This document shows, piece by piece, positions 31,543 through 40,922 of a stretch of 64,000 bases of DNA. Source of the DNA: Metalysinibacillus jejuensis (GTDB taxonomy: Bacteria; Bacillota; Bacilli; Bacillales_A; Planococcaceae); contig NZ_QAFW01000003.1 in the NCBI RefSeq assembly GCF_003057615.1, positions 1 to 64,000 of the forward strand. The letters are read 5' to 3'. Each line of letters starts with the position of its first letter. The stretch's first letter is position 1. The notes beneath the pieces were generated by a model. It saw only the letters and a program-made list of their open reading frames with translations, was not told the DNA's origin and ran no database searches. Position numbers and translations under genes: made by a program.

Positions 31543-32505
31543 TTATTTATCGTACTGTGGTTTTTTCTCTAGACGGTGACGGCCTTCAACAAAACGAACC
31601 GTACCTGATTTCGCACGCATAACAACTGACTCTGTTAAGCAGTACTCACCTTTATATTGCACACCGCGTAATAAACCGCCATCTGTTACACCCGTTGCAG
31701 CGAAAATTGCGTCGTCGCCTTTAACTAAGTCTTCAAGTTGGTACACTTTATTCACGTCGATGCCCATTTTTGCACAACGCTCACGTTGCTCATCATCTTC
31801 TGGCACTAAGCGACCTTGGAAATCGCCACCTAAACATTTTAGCGCTGCGGCTGAAATAACGCCTTCAGGTGCGCCGCCAATACCGAACATAATATCAACA
31901 CCTGTTTGGTCAAATGCCGTATTAATTGCAGCTGCTACGTCGCCATCTTGAATGAACTTAATGCTAGCACCTGCTGCACGAATTTCTTCAACGATAGCTG
32001 TGTGACGCTCACGATCTAGCAATGTTGCTACTACGTCTGATACGTCTTTATTTTTAGCTTTTGCTACTGCTTTTAAGTTATCTGTTACCGATGCGTTAAT
32101 GTCTACCATACCTGCTGCTTCAGGACCTACAGCGATTTTTTCCATGTACATGTCAGGCGCATTTAGCAAGTTACCTTTATCTGCAATCGCTAGTACCGTT
32201 AATGCACCGTTACTACCTTTTGCTACGATATTTGTACCTTCTAATGGGTCAACTGCGATGTCTACTTCTGGACCACCGTTGCGTAAACCAAGTTCTTCAC
32301 CGATATAAAGCATTGGTGCTTCATCCATCTCACCTTCACCGATTACTACAGTGCCGTGCATTGGGATTGTGTCGAACATGGTACGCATCGCTGTTGTTGC
32401 TGCATCGTCTGCCGCAATTTTGTCACCGCGTCCCATCCATTTTGCTGATTGAATTGCTGCTGCCTCTGTTACACGTACTACTTCCATTGATAAACTACGT
32501 TCCAT
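31543..32505 (-). CDS. glpX: Fructose-1,6-bisphosphatase class II (GlpX)
   Basis: A 320-residue Li+-sensitive, metal-dependent FBPase for gluconeogenesis. The metal motifs [14 protein letters not shown] and VDPLEGTN and the substrate motif [15 protein letters not shown] are present. Start after AGGAGG. Corresponds to B. subtilis ywjI, between murZ and rho. Confidence 0.95.
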   Translation of the reverse strand: MERSLSMEVVRVTEAAAIQSAKWMGRGDKIAADDAATTAMRTMFDTIPMHGTVVIGEGEMDEAPMLYIGEELGLRNGGPEVDIAVDPLEGTNIVAKGSNGALTVLAIADKGNLLNAPDMYMEKIAVGPEAAGMVDINASVTDNLKAVAKAKNKDVSDVVATLLDRERHTAIVEEIRAAGASIKFIQDGDVAAAINTAFDQTGVDIMFGIGGAPEGVISAAALKCLGGDFQGRLVPEDDEQRERCAKMGIDVNKVYQLEDLVKGDDAIFAATGVTDGGLLRGVQYKGEYCLTESVVMRAKSGTVRFVEGRHRLEKKPQYDK

Positions 32506-32521
32506 GAGTTTATGCCTCCTG

Positions 32522-33802
32522 TTATTTGTCCGCTACTTCAAGCGAAATGGTTTCTCTTCGAATGTCTGCGCCAATTTCGCACAACTTATCGATTAAACTG
32601 CTATAGCCTCGTTCGATATGATAAATATCACGAATCTCTGTTTCGCCCTCTGCTACAAGCCCCGCTAATACGAGCGCTGCGCCTGCTCGTAAATCGGTTG
32701 CTGTTACAGTAGAGCCCTGCAAGGTTGTCGGGCCAGAAATCATGGCTGTATTGCCTTCTACACGTGCTTTTGCGCTCATACGATTTAACTCGTCAATATG
32801 TTTAAAGCGTGCTGGGTAAATCGTATCCGTCACTTTAGATGCCCCTTGTACTTGGGTCATTAATACGGAAAGTGGCTGTTGTACATCCGTCGGGAAGCCT
32901 GGGTAAACGAGCGTTTTAATATCAATCGCTTGCAACTCGCTTAAATCGGTTTTAGGAATGAAAATGCTCTCCTCATCAATTTGTACTTTGACACCCATTT
33001 CACGTAATTTTGCTGTGACCGCTTCTAAATGGAGGGGAATGACATTATCAATCGTTACACCATCACCAATCGCTGCCGCCATAATCATAAAGGTTGCCGC
33101 TTCAATACGGTCAGGAATAATTGTGTGCTGTGTGCCGTGTAATTCATCGACACCTTCAATACGAATCACGCTCGTACCTGCACCTTTAATGCTCGCGCCC
33201 ATATTCGTTAACAACGTTGCGACATCAATAATTTCTGGCTCTTTTGCGGCGTTTTCGATAATGGTTTTTCCCTTTGCACGAACAGCAGCTAACATAATGT
33301 TAATCGTTGCTCCTACGCTCGCCACATCTAAATAAATTTTAGCGCCAATTAATTCGTCTGCGCGCAAATAAATCGCACCGTGTTCATTTGTAACTTTGGC
33401 GCCTAGCGCTTCAAACCCTTTAATGTGTTGATCGATCGGACGCGGTCCTAAAAAACAACCGCCCGGTAAACCAATGACCGCTTTTTTAAAGCGACCAAGC
33501 ATTGCTCCCATTAAATAATACGAAGCACGTAAACGCTTCACGTTACCATTAGGTAGGGGTAGCGCAACCATGTCTGTAGGGTCTACGGTCATAACGCCAT
33601 TTTGAAATAGCACTTTACCGCCAAACTCCTCCAGTAAATCCTTTAATGCCCACGCGTCTGAAATTTCAGGAATACCGCCGATTGTTACGGGTGAATTAGC
33701 TAAAATCGTGGCAGGTATTAAAGCGACAGCGCTATTTTTTGCTCCACTTACCTTAATTGTACCTTTCAGGCGATTTTCACCTGTAATTTTATATACATCC
33801 AT
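32522..33802 (-). CDS. murZ: UDP-N-acetylglucosamine 1-carboxyvinyltransferase MurZ (MurAB)
   Basis: The second MurA paralogue, 426 aa, with the catalytic Cys116 in [13 protein letters not shown]. Start ATG 33802 ([14 protein letters not shown]) after AAGGAG. Low-GC Gram-positives usually keep two; this one has the conserved tal-murZ-glpX-rho context. It is probably the secondary isoenzyme, with murA at 10279 as the main one (inference from B. subtilis). Confidence 0.94.
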   Translation of the reverse strand: MDVYKITGENRLKGTIKVSGAKNSAVALIPATILANSPVTIGGIPEISDAWALKDLLEEFGGKVLFQNGVMTVDPTDMVALPLPNGNVKRLRASYYLMGAMLGRFKKAVIGLPGGCFLGPRPIDQHIKGFEALGAKVTNEHGAIYLRADELIGAKIYLDVASVGATINIMLAAVRAKGKTIIENAAKEPEIIDVATLLTNMGASIKGAGTSVIRIEGVDELHGTQHTIIPDRIEAATFMIMAAAIGDGVTIDNVIPLHLEAVTAKLREMGVKVQIDEESIFIPKTDLSELQAIDIKTLVYPGFPTDVQQPLSVLMTQVQGASKVTDTIYPARFKHIDELNRMSAKARVEGNTAMISGPTTLQGSTVTATDLRAGAALVLAGLVAEGETEIRDIYHIERGYSSLIDKLCEIGADIRRETISLEVADK

Positions 33803-33856
33803 TTTATTTCTCCTTAACAATGGAAGTTCACCCACAATCGCGGATTATGCTTCCTT

Positions 33857-34507
33857 TTATTTCACTTGACGCTTGTCCCAGTCAGCTAAAAATGCTGAAA
33901 TCCCTTTATCAGTAAGGGGATGATTAAATAATTGCTCTAAGACGTTAAACGGTGTTGTCGCAATATGCGCACCTGCCATCGCTGCCGCTTGAATATGCTG
34001 CGGATGACGAATGGACGCTGCGATAATTTGCGTATCAATGTTATGAATCGCAAAAATTGTAGCGATGTCTTCAATTAATTGAGCACCGTCTTGCCCAATG
34101 TCATCAAGACGACCAATAAACGGTGAAACATACGTCGCGCCTGCACGCGCCGCTAACAACGCTTGGTTTGCGCTAAAAACTAATGTGACATTCGTCGAAA
34201 TCCCTTTGTCTGCAAAGTAACGACAAGCCGTTAACCCTGCTTTTGTCATCGGCAATTTCACTGTAATATTCGGTGCGATTTTAGCAAGTTCTAAACCTTC
34301 TTCAATCATACCCTGTGCGTCAAGTGCAATAACCTCTCCGCTTACAGAGCCGTCAACGAGTGTCGCAATATCTTTTAAACGCTCGTGAAATGAAATGTCT
34401 TTCTCTTTAGCCACGAGTGATGGATTTGTCGTTACGCCATCAATAATACCCCAGCTATGCGCCTCTTTAATATGTTCGAAATTTGCCGTATCAATAAAAA
34501 ATTTCAT
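33857..34507 (-). CDS. tal: Transaldolase / fructose-6-phosphate aldolase family protein
   Basis: A 216-residue small TalC/FSA-type class I aldolase, Schiff-base Lys84 in NITVKLPMT, opening [16 protein letters not shown] and [12 protein letters not shown]. In B. subtilis the orthologue YwjH acts as transaldolase in the pentose phosphate pathway. ATG 34507 after GGAGGGAAG. 386 bases of repeat-filled spacer separate it from fba. Confidence 0.92.
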   Translation of the reverse strand: MKFFIDTANFEHIKEAHSWGIIDGVTTNPSLVAKEKDISFHERLKDIATLVDGSVSGEVIALDAQGMIEEGLELAKIAPNITVKLPMTKAGLTACRYFADKGISTNVTLVFSANQALLAARAGATYVSPFIGRLDDIGQDGAQLIEDIATIFAIHNIDTQIIAASIRHPQHIQAAAMAGAHIATTPFNVLEQLFNHPLTDKGISAFLADWDKRQVK

Positions 34508-34626
34508 TGTACTTCCCTCCATTTCACTTGAAAACAAGAGAAGCCCGATTAACTCGGGGTCTTCTCCTGTCCAACACAGAATCCCTATGATTACCGTTAT
34601 TCATTGTCTTTTTTGCTGCATAGACG

Positions 34627-34893
34627 CTTGCGGCGTGAGAACAGAAAGCTCTGCTTTTCTTTTGGCTAGCGACAGGCACTTCACACCTAGGCGTTTCGGT
34701 CGACTGCTCCGCGTGACGAGCACGCAGGCAGACCCCCTCCAACGCTTCCGCGTGAGAACAGAAAGCTCTGCTTTTCTTTGGCTAGCGACGCTTTCTTCAC
34801 GCTACGACCGTTTCGAATGTCAGCTCCGCGTGACGAGCACACGGGCTGCCCTTCTCCAACGCTTCCGCGTGAGAACAGAAAGCTCTGCTTTTC
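34627..34893 (-). repeat. Tandem structured intergenic repeats (fba-tal copies U1, U2 and partial U3)
   Basis: Exact 117-bp period: U1 34627-34743, U2 34744-34860, and 33 bases of a third unit ending at the fba stop codon. Near-identical blocks (CGTGAGAACAGAAAGC and its continuation; GCTCCGCGTGACGAGCAC; TCCAACGCTTCC) alternate with blocks that differ. Cores 34693-34743 and 34810-34860 match the atpA-atpG cores in layout: GTTTC, hairpin GCGTG-ACGAG-CACGC, TCCAAC. On the transcript strand flanking helices covary: CTGC/GCAG in U1, CAGC/GCTG in U2. No reading frame is supported; the plus-strand ORF through here merely translates the repeat. Confidence 0.8.
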
Positions 34894-35748
34894 TTATGCC
34901 TTTTGTGAGCTGCCAAATTCGCGCATTTTACCGATTACTGTTGTTTTGATTGCTTCGCGAGCTGGTGCTAAGTATTTACGTGGGTCATAAACTTTCGTGT
35001 CGTTTGCTAATACTTCACGCACTACTTTTGTTGCTGCGATTTGGTTTTCAGTATTTACGTTAATTTTTGCTGTACCTAAAGAAATTGAACGTTGAATATC
35101 TTTCGTTGGGATACCTGTACCGCCGTGTAATACTAATGGTAGGTCAGCTAAGTTTGAGATTTCTTCCATCTCTTTAAAGCCTAAGTTTGGTTCACCTTTG
35201 TAAGGACCATGTACAGAACCTAGTGCTGGTGCTAAGCAGTCGATTGCTGTTTGCTCAACCATTTTGCGGCACTCTTCTGGGTCAGCGTAAATAATACCGC
35301 CTGTTACACCGTCTTCTTCGCCGCCTACTGTACCAAGCTCTGCTTCTACAGAAACGCCTTTAGCGTGTGCGTATTCTACAACTTGAGATGTGATGGCGAT
35401 GTTTTCTTCGAATGGGTGGTGAGAAGCATCAATCATTACTGAAGTGAAGCCAGCGTCAATCGCTTCTTTACATTTATCAAAGCTAGAGCCGTGGTCTAAG
35501 TGGATTGCAACAGGTACTGTAATGCCATAACTTTCGATTAAGCCTTTTACCATATAAACAACTGATACGAAGCCGCCCATATATTTTGCTGCACCTTCAG
35601 AAACGCCAAGGATTACTGGTGATTTTTCTTCTTGTGCTGCTAATAAGATCGCTTGCGTAAACTCTAAGTTATTAATATTGTATTGCCCTACTGCATACTT
35701 TTCTTCTTTTGCTTTAATTAACATCTCTTTCATTGATACTAATGCCAT
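34894..35748 (-). CDS. fba: Fructose-bisphosphate aldolase, class II
   Basis: A 284-residue zinc-dependent aldolase of glycolysis. Metal ligands are in [19 protein letters not shown] and [12 protein letters not shown] 35748 ([15 protein letters not shown]) after AAGGAGG; the ORF's 17-codon extension is discarded. Sits between spo0F and tal as in B. subtilis. Confidence 0.97.
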   Translation of the reverse strand: MALVSMKEMLIKAKEEKYAVGQYNINNLEFTQAILLAAQEEKSPVILGVSEGAAKYMGGFVSVVYMVKGLIESYGITVPVAIHLDHGSSFDKCKEAIDAGFTSVMIDASHHPFEENIAITSQVVEYAHAKGVSVEAELGTVGGEEDGVTGGIIYADPEECRKMVEQTAIDCLAPALGSVHGPYKGEPNLGFKEMEEISNLADLPLVLHGGTGIPTKDIQRSISLGTAKINVNTENQIAATKVVREVLANDTKVYDPRKYLAPAREAIKTTVIGKMREFGSSQKA

Positions 35749-35802
35749 GAATAAAATCCTCCTTAGGATTAACGATATTTTTCGTGAGAAATATTCCATC
35801 TA

Positions 35803-35811
35803 ATCATAACA
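35803..35811 (-). promoter_or_regulatory. Possible fba promoter (extended -10)
   Basis: The minus strand reads TGTTATGAT (TATGAT 35808-35803), 55 bases before fba. No good -35 is visible, as is allowed for extended -10 promoters. Confidence 0.4.
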
Positions 35812-35843
35812 AAAAGCGAATATGTATGCTACTGCTTGAACGA

Positions 35844-36203
35844 CTAACCTAGTAATATTTTGTTAACAGCGGCACGAATTTCGAAAATATTGAACGGTTT
35901 TGTAAAATGTGCCACAACGCCTAAGCGTTTTGTTTTTTCGATAGTTTCTAATTCACCGTAAGCGGTCATCATAATAATGGGTAATACGGGGAAGCTTTCG
36001 CGCAGTTTTTCTAAAATCATTACGCCGTCCATCCCTGGCATACGCAGGTCTAATAATACGCAATCAGGTTGGTGATCTTCTACGATCGCAAGCGCCTCAG
36101 GACCGCTTGCGGCAAGAAATGTATTATAGCCATCTTCCTTAAATACCTCCCGCAGTAATAGTCGTATACCTTCTTGGTCATCTACGATCAGCAAGTTACA
36201 CAT
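35844..36203 (-). CDS. spo0F: Spo0F-type single-domain response regulator
   Basis: A 119-residue receiver domain without an output domain. Acid pocket D8/D9, phospho-acceptor D52 (LLDLRMPGMDG), T80 and K102 (HFTKPFNIFEIR) correspond one by one to D10/D11, D54, T82 and K104 of B. subtilis Spo0F, and MTAYGELETI is also shared. Spo0F passes phosphate from sensor kinases to Spo0B in the phosphorelay. Context ywjG-spo0F-fba is conserved. Its retention is notable because several later sporulation genes are missing from their usual places. Confidence 0.92.
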   Translation of the reverse strand: MCNLLIVDDQEGIRLLLREVFKEDGYNTFLAASGPEALAIVEDHQPDCVLLDLRMPGMDGVMILEKLRESFPVLPIIMMTAYGELETIEKTKRLGVVAHFTKPFNIFEIRAAVNKILLG

Positions 36204-36222
36204 GTAATCCCTCCTAAAATTT

Positions 36223-36251
36223 TCTATAATTCCCTATTTACTTTCACTCAA
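36223..36251 (-). promoter_or_regulatory. spo0F promoter (sigma-A type)
   Basis: -35 TTGAGT (36251-36246), 17 bp, -10 TATAGA (36228-36223), 20 bases before the start. No sigma-H-like or 0A-box (TGTCGAA) sequence was noticed beside it. Confidence 0.5.
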
Positions 36252-36257
36252 TAATAC

Positions 36258-36286
36258 AATACATTCTGTGCTTTTTCACTTATAAT
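36258..36286 (+). promoter_or_regulatory. ywjG promoter
   Basis: A perfect -10 TATAAT (36281-36286), 17 bp, and a weak -35 AATACA (36258-36263); divergent from the spo0F promoter. Confidence 0.55.
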
Positions 36287-36303
36287 GTTAGCGAGGTGAC
36301 AAC

Positions 36304-36816
36304 ATGTTAAAAATTTTAACGACACAATTACAAGGATTGTTTCAACGAATTACAGCTGAAGAGCAAGATAACATCGAGGACACATCCCGTCTACTTGCTC
36401 AGGCAGCCATTGGAGAAGGCTACGTCTATTTTGCGTGCTTCGGGGAGTTAGAGGCGCTCTATACCCATGCGAGTACATCGAAGGAGCCTTTTTACAAAAT
36501 GCGACGCTTAACGGACGTCACAACATTAACGCCAGCGGACCGTGTATGTATTTTTACACCGCTCGCTACAGACGAAGAAGCATTAGCACTCGCTAGCAAA
36601 CTTACCATTCCTTTTGCTGTCGTCGCAAGTGAAGATAAAAAAAGTTTGTCCAATCCGTTATTTGAAGAAGCTTATACGTACGTTAATTTGCACGTGCGTG
36701 GTGGGCTCATCCCTACTGAAACAGGTGAGCGAATTGTGCAACCTGAACTCTTTGCTGCACTTTTTGCCTACGAAGCATTAAAAATGAACTATGATGAGAT
36801 GGTACAAGGGGAATAA
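36304..36816 (+). CDS. ywjG: DUF2529 protein (YwjG)
   Basis: A 170-residue protein starting MLKILTTQLQGLFQRI, matching DUF2529/YwjG, which lies between pyrG and spo0F in Bacillus. The GEGYVYFACFGELEAL and VCIFTPLATDEEALALA segments suggest a SIS-like Rossmann fold, but no function is known. GAGGTG before the ATG. Divergent from spo0F and ended by a bidirectional terminator. Confidence 0.85.
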   Translation: MLKILTTQLQGLFQRITAEEQDNIEDTSRLLAQAAIGEGYVYFACFGELEALYTHASTSKEPFYKMRRLTDVTTLTPADRVCIFTPLATDEEALALASKLTIPFAVVASEDKKSLSNPLFEEAYTYVNLHVRGGLIPTETGERIVQPELFAALFAYEALKMNYDEMVQGE

Positions 36817-36851
36817 AAAAAGAAATCGTGCCGCGTCGCACGATTTCTTTT
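36815..36851. terminator. Bidirectional terminator between ywjG and the SLH gene
   Basis: AAAAAAAGAAATCGTGC-CGCGTC-GCACGATTTCTTTTT: 11-bp stem with A and T tracts on the two sides, between convergent genes. Confidence 0.92.
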
Positions 36852-36854
36852 TAG

Positions 36855-38429
36855 TTACATTAAACCTTCTAAACCACCTAAGTCGCCTAAATTACCGCCA
36901 CCGAGTGATTGCAATAAGTTTTGTAATTCATCCATTTCTTCGCTCGTCACAACCATATACTCAATTGTTGTAATGCCTGCTAATTCGTACATAAAGCCGT
37001 GTACGTAAATCGTTTCGTCACTAGTACCGGTTAGGCGAACCGAAAATAGTCCGTTACCTTCTGCTGCGCGCGATAATTTAAGTCCGCCATCACGTAGTTC
37101 AGCGCGAACAATTTTATCTTTCGCAAGACCCGCTGTAAATTGCTCGACATACATATTGCGTACTTTAAAGCCGATTTCATCTTGACTAACTAGCACTTCA
37201 TTTTTTTCGATAACTTGCATTGCCACGAAAGAGAAATTGCTTTCACTTACCGCTAAACCGAGGCGACGTTCATTGCCCTCATCATCGCTAAATGTCGCAA
37301 TATATGCACCTGCCGCTTTCATCGTAAGCGTGTACGTCGCTGTATCTGGTGATTCAGGCATTTCCTCACCCTCAGCTTCGTCTTCTTCTATGATCATTTC
37401 ATTTTTTTCGTATGTGTACATCGACGGATCTACCACTTTACCGTCTAGGCTCATAATCGTTACATGTTTTGGCTCAAAACCGAGTGCCTCTTCCTCAACT
37501 GTAATTTCAGTAGGCGTTACTTCTGTCGACTCCGTTACCGTCACTACAAATTTCTCATCTACTTTTTTAACTTCAATGATATATTTCTTTTGTGCTACGA
37601 CTTCATAATCTTCATCTTCCGTTACATTAGAGCCGCTTACTACAATCATACCTTTACCTTCTGATACCGCTTCGATACCGATTGTTTCGCCGTCTTCATG
37701 CAAGGCAAAAACCGTTTCGCCCGTTTCTTCATCGTACTCTTCTGTATATGTCGCTTCGATTAAAGTAGCATCTAAATCGTCTGCTGTAATTTTTGCTTGC
37801 ACACGATTTTCTAGCATTTTTTCGGTACGCGTCGTAAATAATGCAAACTGCGCACGCGTTACTGCATCACGCAAGCCAAATTCTGTCGGGTTTTTGCCCT
37901 TTGTAATACCGTAATGGTAAAGTGCCGCTACGTTTTCATACGCCTCGGTATGTAATAAAACATCTTTAAATGGTAACTGTGTACCGTGTGGTGCCATCAA
38001 CGCATACGCCGTCGTTAACATGCGCGCCATTTGTTCACGTGTAATCGCTTCGTTCGGACGGAAAGAGCCGTCTGCGTAGCCGCTAAATACGTCTACTTCA
38101 GTAAGCGCTGCGATGGCTCCGTAATATTCATTTGTTTCAGCTACGTCTTTATATTCAGGGTTTACGACATCATCTGTATCTAAACCAAGCATCTTCACTA
38201 ACATTTTAGCTGATTGACCACGCGTAATCGGTTGGTGTGGACGGAATGTACCATCGGCATAACCTTTTACGACGCCGCGCTCTACTAAATTCGCAATCGC
38301 TTGGCCGTATTCTGCTTTCATATCCACATCTTTAAAGCTTTTCGCTGCACTCGCTTCAGGTACAACGACAATCGCACTCGTCGCAAGTGCCGCTGTCATC
38401 GCCATCGCAAACATTTTTTTATTATTCAT
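36855..38429 (-). CDS. S-layer homology (SLH) domain protein, 524 aa
   Basis: A signal peptide (residues 1 to about 28, ending ASA-AK) and three SLH repeats (about 30-75, 90-135, 150-200; FKDV..., GYADGTFRPHQPITRGQSAKML, GYADGSFRPNEAITREQMARML) that bind pyruvylated wall polysaccharide. The following 320 residues are acidic, strand-rich and unknown to me, ending in a Gly/Leu-rich tail LQSLGGGNLGDLGGLEG. Probably a wall-attached surface protein. It is an insertion relative to the B. subtilis pyrG-ywjG order. GAGGG before the ATG. Confidence 0.9.
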   Translation of the reverse strand: MNNKKMFAMAMTAALATSAIVVVPEASAAKSFKDVDMKAEYGQAIANLVERGVVKGYADGTFRPHQPITRGQSAKMLVKMLGLDTDDVVNPEYKDVAETNEYYGAIAALTEVDVFSGYADGSFRPNEAITREQMARMLTTAYALMAPHGTQLPFKDVLLHTEAYENVAALYHYGITKGKNPTEFGLRDAVTRAQFALFTTRTEKMLENRVQAKITADDLDATLIEATYTEEYDEETGETVFALHEDGETIGIEAVSEGKGMIVVSGSNVTEDEDYEVVAQKKYIIEVKKVDEKFVVTVTESTEVTPTEITVEEEALGFEPKHVTIMSLDGKVVDPSMYTYEKNEMIIEEDEAEGEEMPESPDTATYTLTMKAAGAYIATFSDDEGNERRLGLAVSESNFSFVAMQVIEKNEVLVSQDEIGFKVRNMYVEQFTAGLAKDKIVRAELRDGGLKLSRAAEGNGLFSVRLTGTSDETIYVHGFMYELAGITTIEYMVVTSEEMDELQNLLQSLGGGNLGDLGGLEGLM

Positions 38430-38487
38430 TATGTCCCTCTTTTCTATAGTTGCTTCTTCTTGCTATACGTGTTGCGCGCCTTTTAGT

Positions 38488-38527
38488 TTCAAAAAAAGCC
38501 TGAAAATGCATAATTACACTTTCAGGC
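38488..38527 (-). terminator. pyrG terminator
   Basis: The minus strand reads GCCTGAAAGTG...CATTTTCAGGC followed by TTTTTTT; it lies between pyrG and the SLH gene, so the latter needs its own promoter. Confidence 0.9.
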
Positions 38528-38534
38528 CATCATT

Positions 38535-40127
38535 TTATTTTAACGTTGCTTGGATAAAGTCACGGAATAATGGTTGTGGACGGTTTGGACGTGATACAAA
38601 CTCTGGGTGGAACTGAGCTGCTACGAAGAAATCATTCGTTGGGATTTCTACGATTTCCACTAACTTATTGTCAGGGCTCACACCTGAGAATACTAAACCT
38701 TCCGCTTCCATTGCTTCGCGGTATTCATTATTAAATTCGTAACGGTGACGGTGACGCTCATAAATTAAATCGCTATCGTATGAAGCGTGTGCTTGTGTGC
38801 CGTCTTTTAATTTACATGGATATAAGCCAAGGCGTAATGTGCCGCCTAAATCATCGTCTTCTTTTTTGTCTGGTAAAATATCAATAATTGGATACGCTGT
38901 GTCTTTATCGAGCTCTGTAGAATGAGCGCCTTCTAATTTTAGCACGTTGCGCGCAAACTCGACTGTAGCTAATTGCATACCTAAACAAATGCCTAGGAAT
39001 GGTACATTGTTCTCACGTGCAAAACGGATTGCTTCGATTTTACCTTCAACCCCGCGGTCACCAAAGCCACCAGGAACGATAATACCATCAGCCTCGCCAA
39101 TCATTTGCTGTACGTTGTCTGCTGTTACTTCTTCAGCATTGATCCAGTCAATCTCTACGTCTGTATCAAACGCATAGCCTGCATGGCGCATTGCTTCTAC
39201 TACTGAAATATACGCATCTTGTAACTCAACGTATTTACCAACAAGTGCGATTTTTGTTTTACCGTGTAAGTTTTTCACAACTTCCACAAGCTTTTTCCAA
39301 TCTTCCATGTCTGCTTCTGGCGCTTTTAGGCCGAAGTGGTCAAGTACGATATCGTCTAAATCTTGTTTGTGTAAGTTAAGTGGTACTTCGTATAAATGCT
39401 CAACGTCACGTGACTCAATAATTTCGTGCTTTTGTACGTCACAGAATAACGCTAACTTTTCTTTCATTTCTTCTGGTACTTCTTGCTCTGTACGCACGAC
39501 AATAATATTTGGTTGAATACCAAGTGAACGTAACTCTTTAACCGAGTGTTGTGTTGGTTTTGTTTTTAGTTCGCCTGCTGCTTTAATGTACGGGATTAAC
39601 GTACAGTGGATGTACATTACGTTGTTGTGACCTAAGTTCGTACGCATTTGACGAATGGCTTCTAAAAATGGTAGTGACTCGATGTCACCTACTGTACCAC
39701 CAACTTCTGTAATTACAACATCAGCATTTGTTTCGCGACCTGCACGTTGGATGCGGTCTTTAATTTCGTTCGTAATATGCGGAATAACTTGTACTGTACC
39801 GCCGTTATAATCGCCGCGACGTTCTTTATTTAATACCGTTTGGTAAACACGACCTGACGTTACCGTTGAATGCTTTCCTAAATTAATATCGATGAAGCGC
39901 TCGTAGTGACCTAAGTCTAAGTCAGCCTCAGCACCGTCATCCGTTACAAAAACCTCACCATGTTGGTATGGGCTCATTGTGCCTGGGTCGATATTAATGT
40001 ACGGATCGAATTTTTGAATCGTTACCTCTAACCCACGATTTTTTAATAAACGTCCTAATGATGCAGCGACAATACCCTTACCAAGTGACGATACTACGCC
40101 ACCTGTTACGAAAATATACTTTGTCAT
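38535..40127 (-). CDS. pyrG: CTP synthase
   Basis: A 530-residue amidotransferase converting UTP to CTP. The N-terminal synthetase has [23 protein letters not shown]; the C-terminal glutaminase has catalytic Cys in [18 protein letters not shown] and His/Glu in QFHPEF. ATG 40127 after GGAGGC; the 24-codon extension runs into the attenuator and is not coding. Regulated by the attenuator just upstream. Confidence 0.98.
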   Translation of the reverse strand: MTKYIFVTGGVVSSLGKGIVAASLGRLLKNRGLEVTIQKFDPYINIDPGTMSPYQHGEVFVTDDGAEADLDLGHYERFIDINLGKHSTVTSGRVYQTVLNKERRGDYNGGTVQVIPHITNEIKDRIQRAGRETNADVVITEVGGTVGDIESLPFLEAIRQMRTNLGHNNVMYIHCTLIPYIKAAGELKTKPTQHSVKELRSLGIQPNIIVVRTEQEVPEEMKEKLALFCDVQKHEIIESRDVEHLYEVPLNLHKQDLDDIVLDHFGLKAPEADMEDWKKLVEVVKNLHGKTKIALVGKYVELQDAYISVVEAMRHAGYAFDTDVEIDWINAEEVTADNVQQMIGEADGIIVPGGFGDRGVEGKIEAIRFARENNVPFLGICLGMQLATVEFARNVLKLEGAHSTELDKDTAYPIIDILPDKKEDDDLGGTLRLGLYPCKLKDGTQAHASYDSDLIYERHRHRYEFNNEYREAMEAEGLVFSGVSPDNKLVEIVEIPTNDFFVAAQFHPEFVSRPNRPQPLFRDFIQATLK

Positions 40128-40147
40128 TACAAATGCCTCCTTATATT

Positions 40148-40231
40148 TATAAAAAATAAAAAACGCTCCCTCTGCATAGTTGCAGGGGAAGCGTATCACT
40201 TATACGGTCAATCTCCTTTTTTAGGAGCCCA
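40148..40231 (-). promoter_or_regulatory. pyrG CTP-sensing attenuator
   Basis: The transcript would start GGGCTCC near 40231 and contains a terminator at 40199-40161: ACGCTTCCCCTGCA pairs with TGCAGAGGGAGCGT (13 of 14) followed by TTTTTT. The 5' arm carries the pyrimidine run TTCCCC. In B. subtilis low CTP causes slippage at GGGC that adds G residues, which pair with such a run and prevent termination. All the parts are present here. Confidence 0.82.
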
Positions 40232-40237
40232 ATTAAA

Positions 40238-40266
40238 AGAGTATACGTTAGCGAAAAATATGTCAA
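40238..40266 (-). promoter_or_regulatory. pyrG promoter
   Basis: -35 TTGACA (40266-40261) starts four bases after the rpoE stop. -10 is either TATACT at 15 bp or TACTCT at 17 bp; the latter puts GGGC seven bases downstream, the right place for initiation. Confidence 0.65.
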
Positions 40267-40269
40267 GAA

Positions 40270-40845
40270 TTATTCTTCGTCTTCTTCCTCGTCCTCATCG
40301 TCTTCTTCGCCTAGGTCAAACTCTTCGTCCTCGATGATAACTTCTTCAACGTCTTCATCTTCTTCGAGTTCTTCTTCGTCTTCAAGCTCTTCCTCATCTT
40401 TACCGAAGCCGATCGGTTCTACAAGGCTTGCTTCTTCTTCGTCATCTTCTTCTTCGTCTTCTAACTCATCTTCAAAGATAAGCGCTTCTTCTGCTTCAAG
40501 CTCTTCCACATCATCAAAGTCGTCTTCTTTAACCGCTTTTGATTTTTTCTTGCGGATTTTTACAGATGGTGCTGTTTCTTCTTCGATTTGTTCTACTTTA
40601 TACCACTCACGTAAGCCCCAACCATCTTCTTGGTTAAGTAAGAAGCGTCCGTCGATGTTTAAATCTGTGTAAAATTGTTGAATGCGTGCTTTCATTTCTG
40701 CATTCGTATACCCTTTTATTTTTTGAAGCTCGCTCGTTAGCGCTTCTAAACTCATTGAACTATGTTTTTCTGTTAAAATCGCGAAAGCTAAATCTACCAG
40801 CGACTCTTCTGCGATTTGGTGCTTTGTCATATTACGAAAATCCAC
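40270..40845 (-). CDS. rpoE: RNA polymerase delta subunit
   Basis: A 191-residue protein with an N-terminal winged-helix HARE domain (about residues 6-85, ESLVDLAFAILTEKHSSMSLEALTSEL) and a C-terminal half of almost only Asp/Glu. Delta displaces nucleic acid from RNA polymerase and speeds recycling. GTG 40845 with AAAGGACG nine bases upstream seems the best start; ATG 40830 is possible. Precedes pyrG as in B. subtilis. Confidence 0.9.
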   Translation of the reverse strand: MDFRNMTKHQIAEESLVDLAFAILTEKHSSMSLEALTSELQKIKGYTNAEMKARIQQFYTDLNIDGRFLLNQEDGWGLREWYKVEQIEEETAPSVKIRKKKSKAVKEDDFDDVEELEAEEALIFEDELEDEEEDDEEEASLVEPIGFGKDEEELEDEEELEEDEDVEEVIIEDEEFDLGEEDDEDEEEDEE

Positions 40846-40922
40846 TTTCCTACACGTCCTTTCAATTCGCCTACTAGTAAGCATAATACTCATTATATAC
40901 AATACTTCATCGCAATGGCTAC

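Noticed and set aside
34627-34893. Possible CRISPR array
   Set aside because: The period is 117 bases with partly conserved interior, far too long for repeat-spacer units, and no cas genes are near.
34395-34949. Plus-strand ORF with repeated RTESSAFL segments
   Set aside because: It is a translation of the 117-bp repeats and the antisense of tal; it has no ribosome site and no codon bias of a gene.
40128-40199. 24-codon N-terminal extension of PyrG
   Set aside because: It overlaps the attenuator terminator; [10 protein letters not shown] with GGAGGC upstream is the real start.
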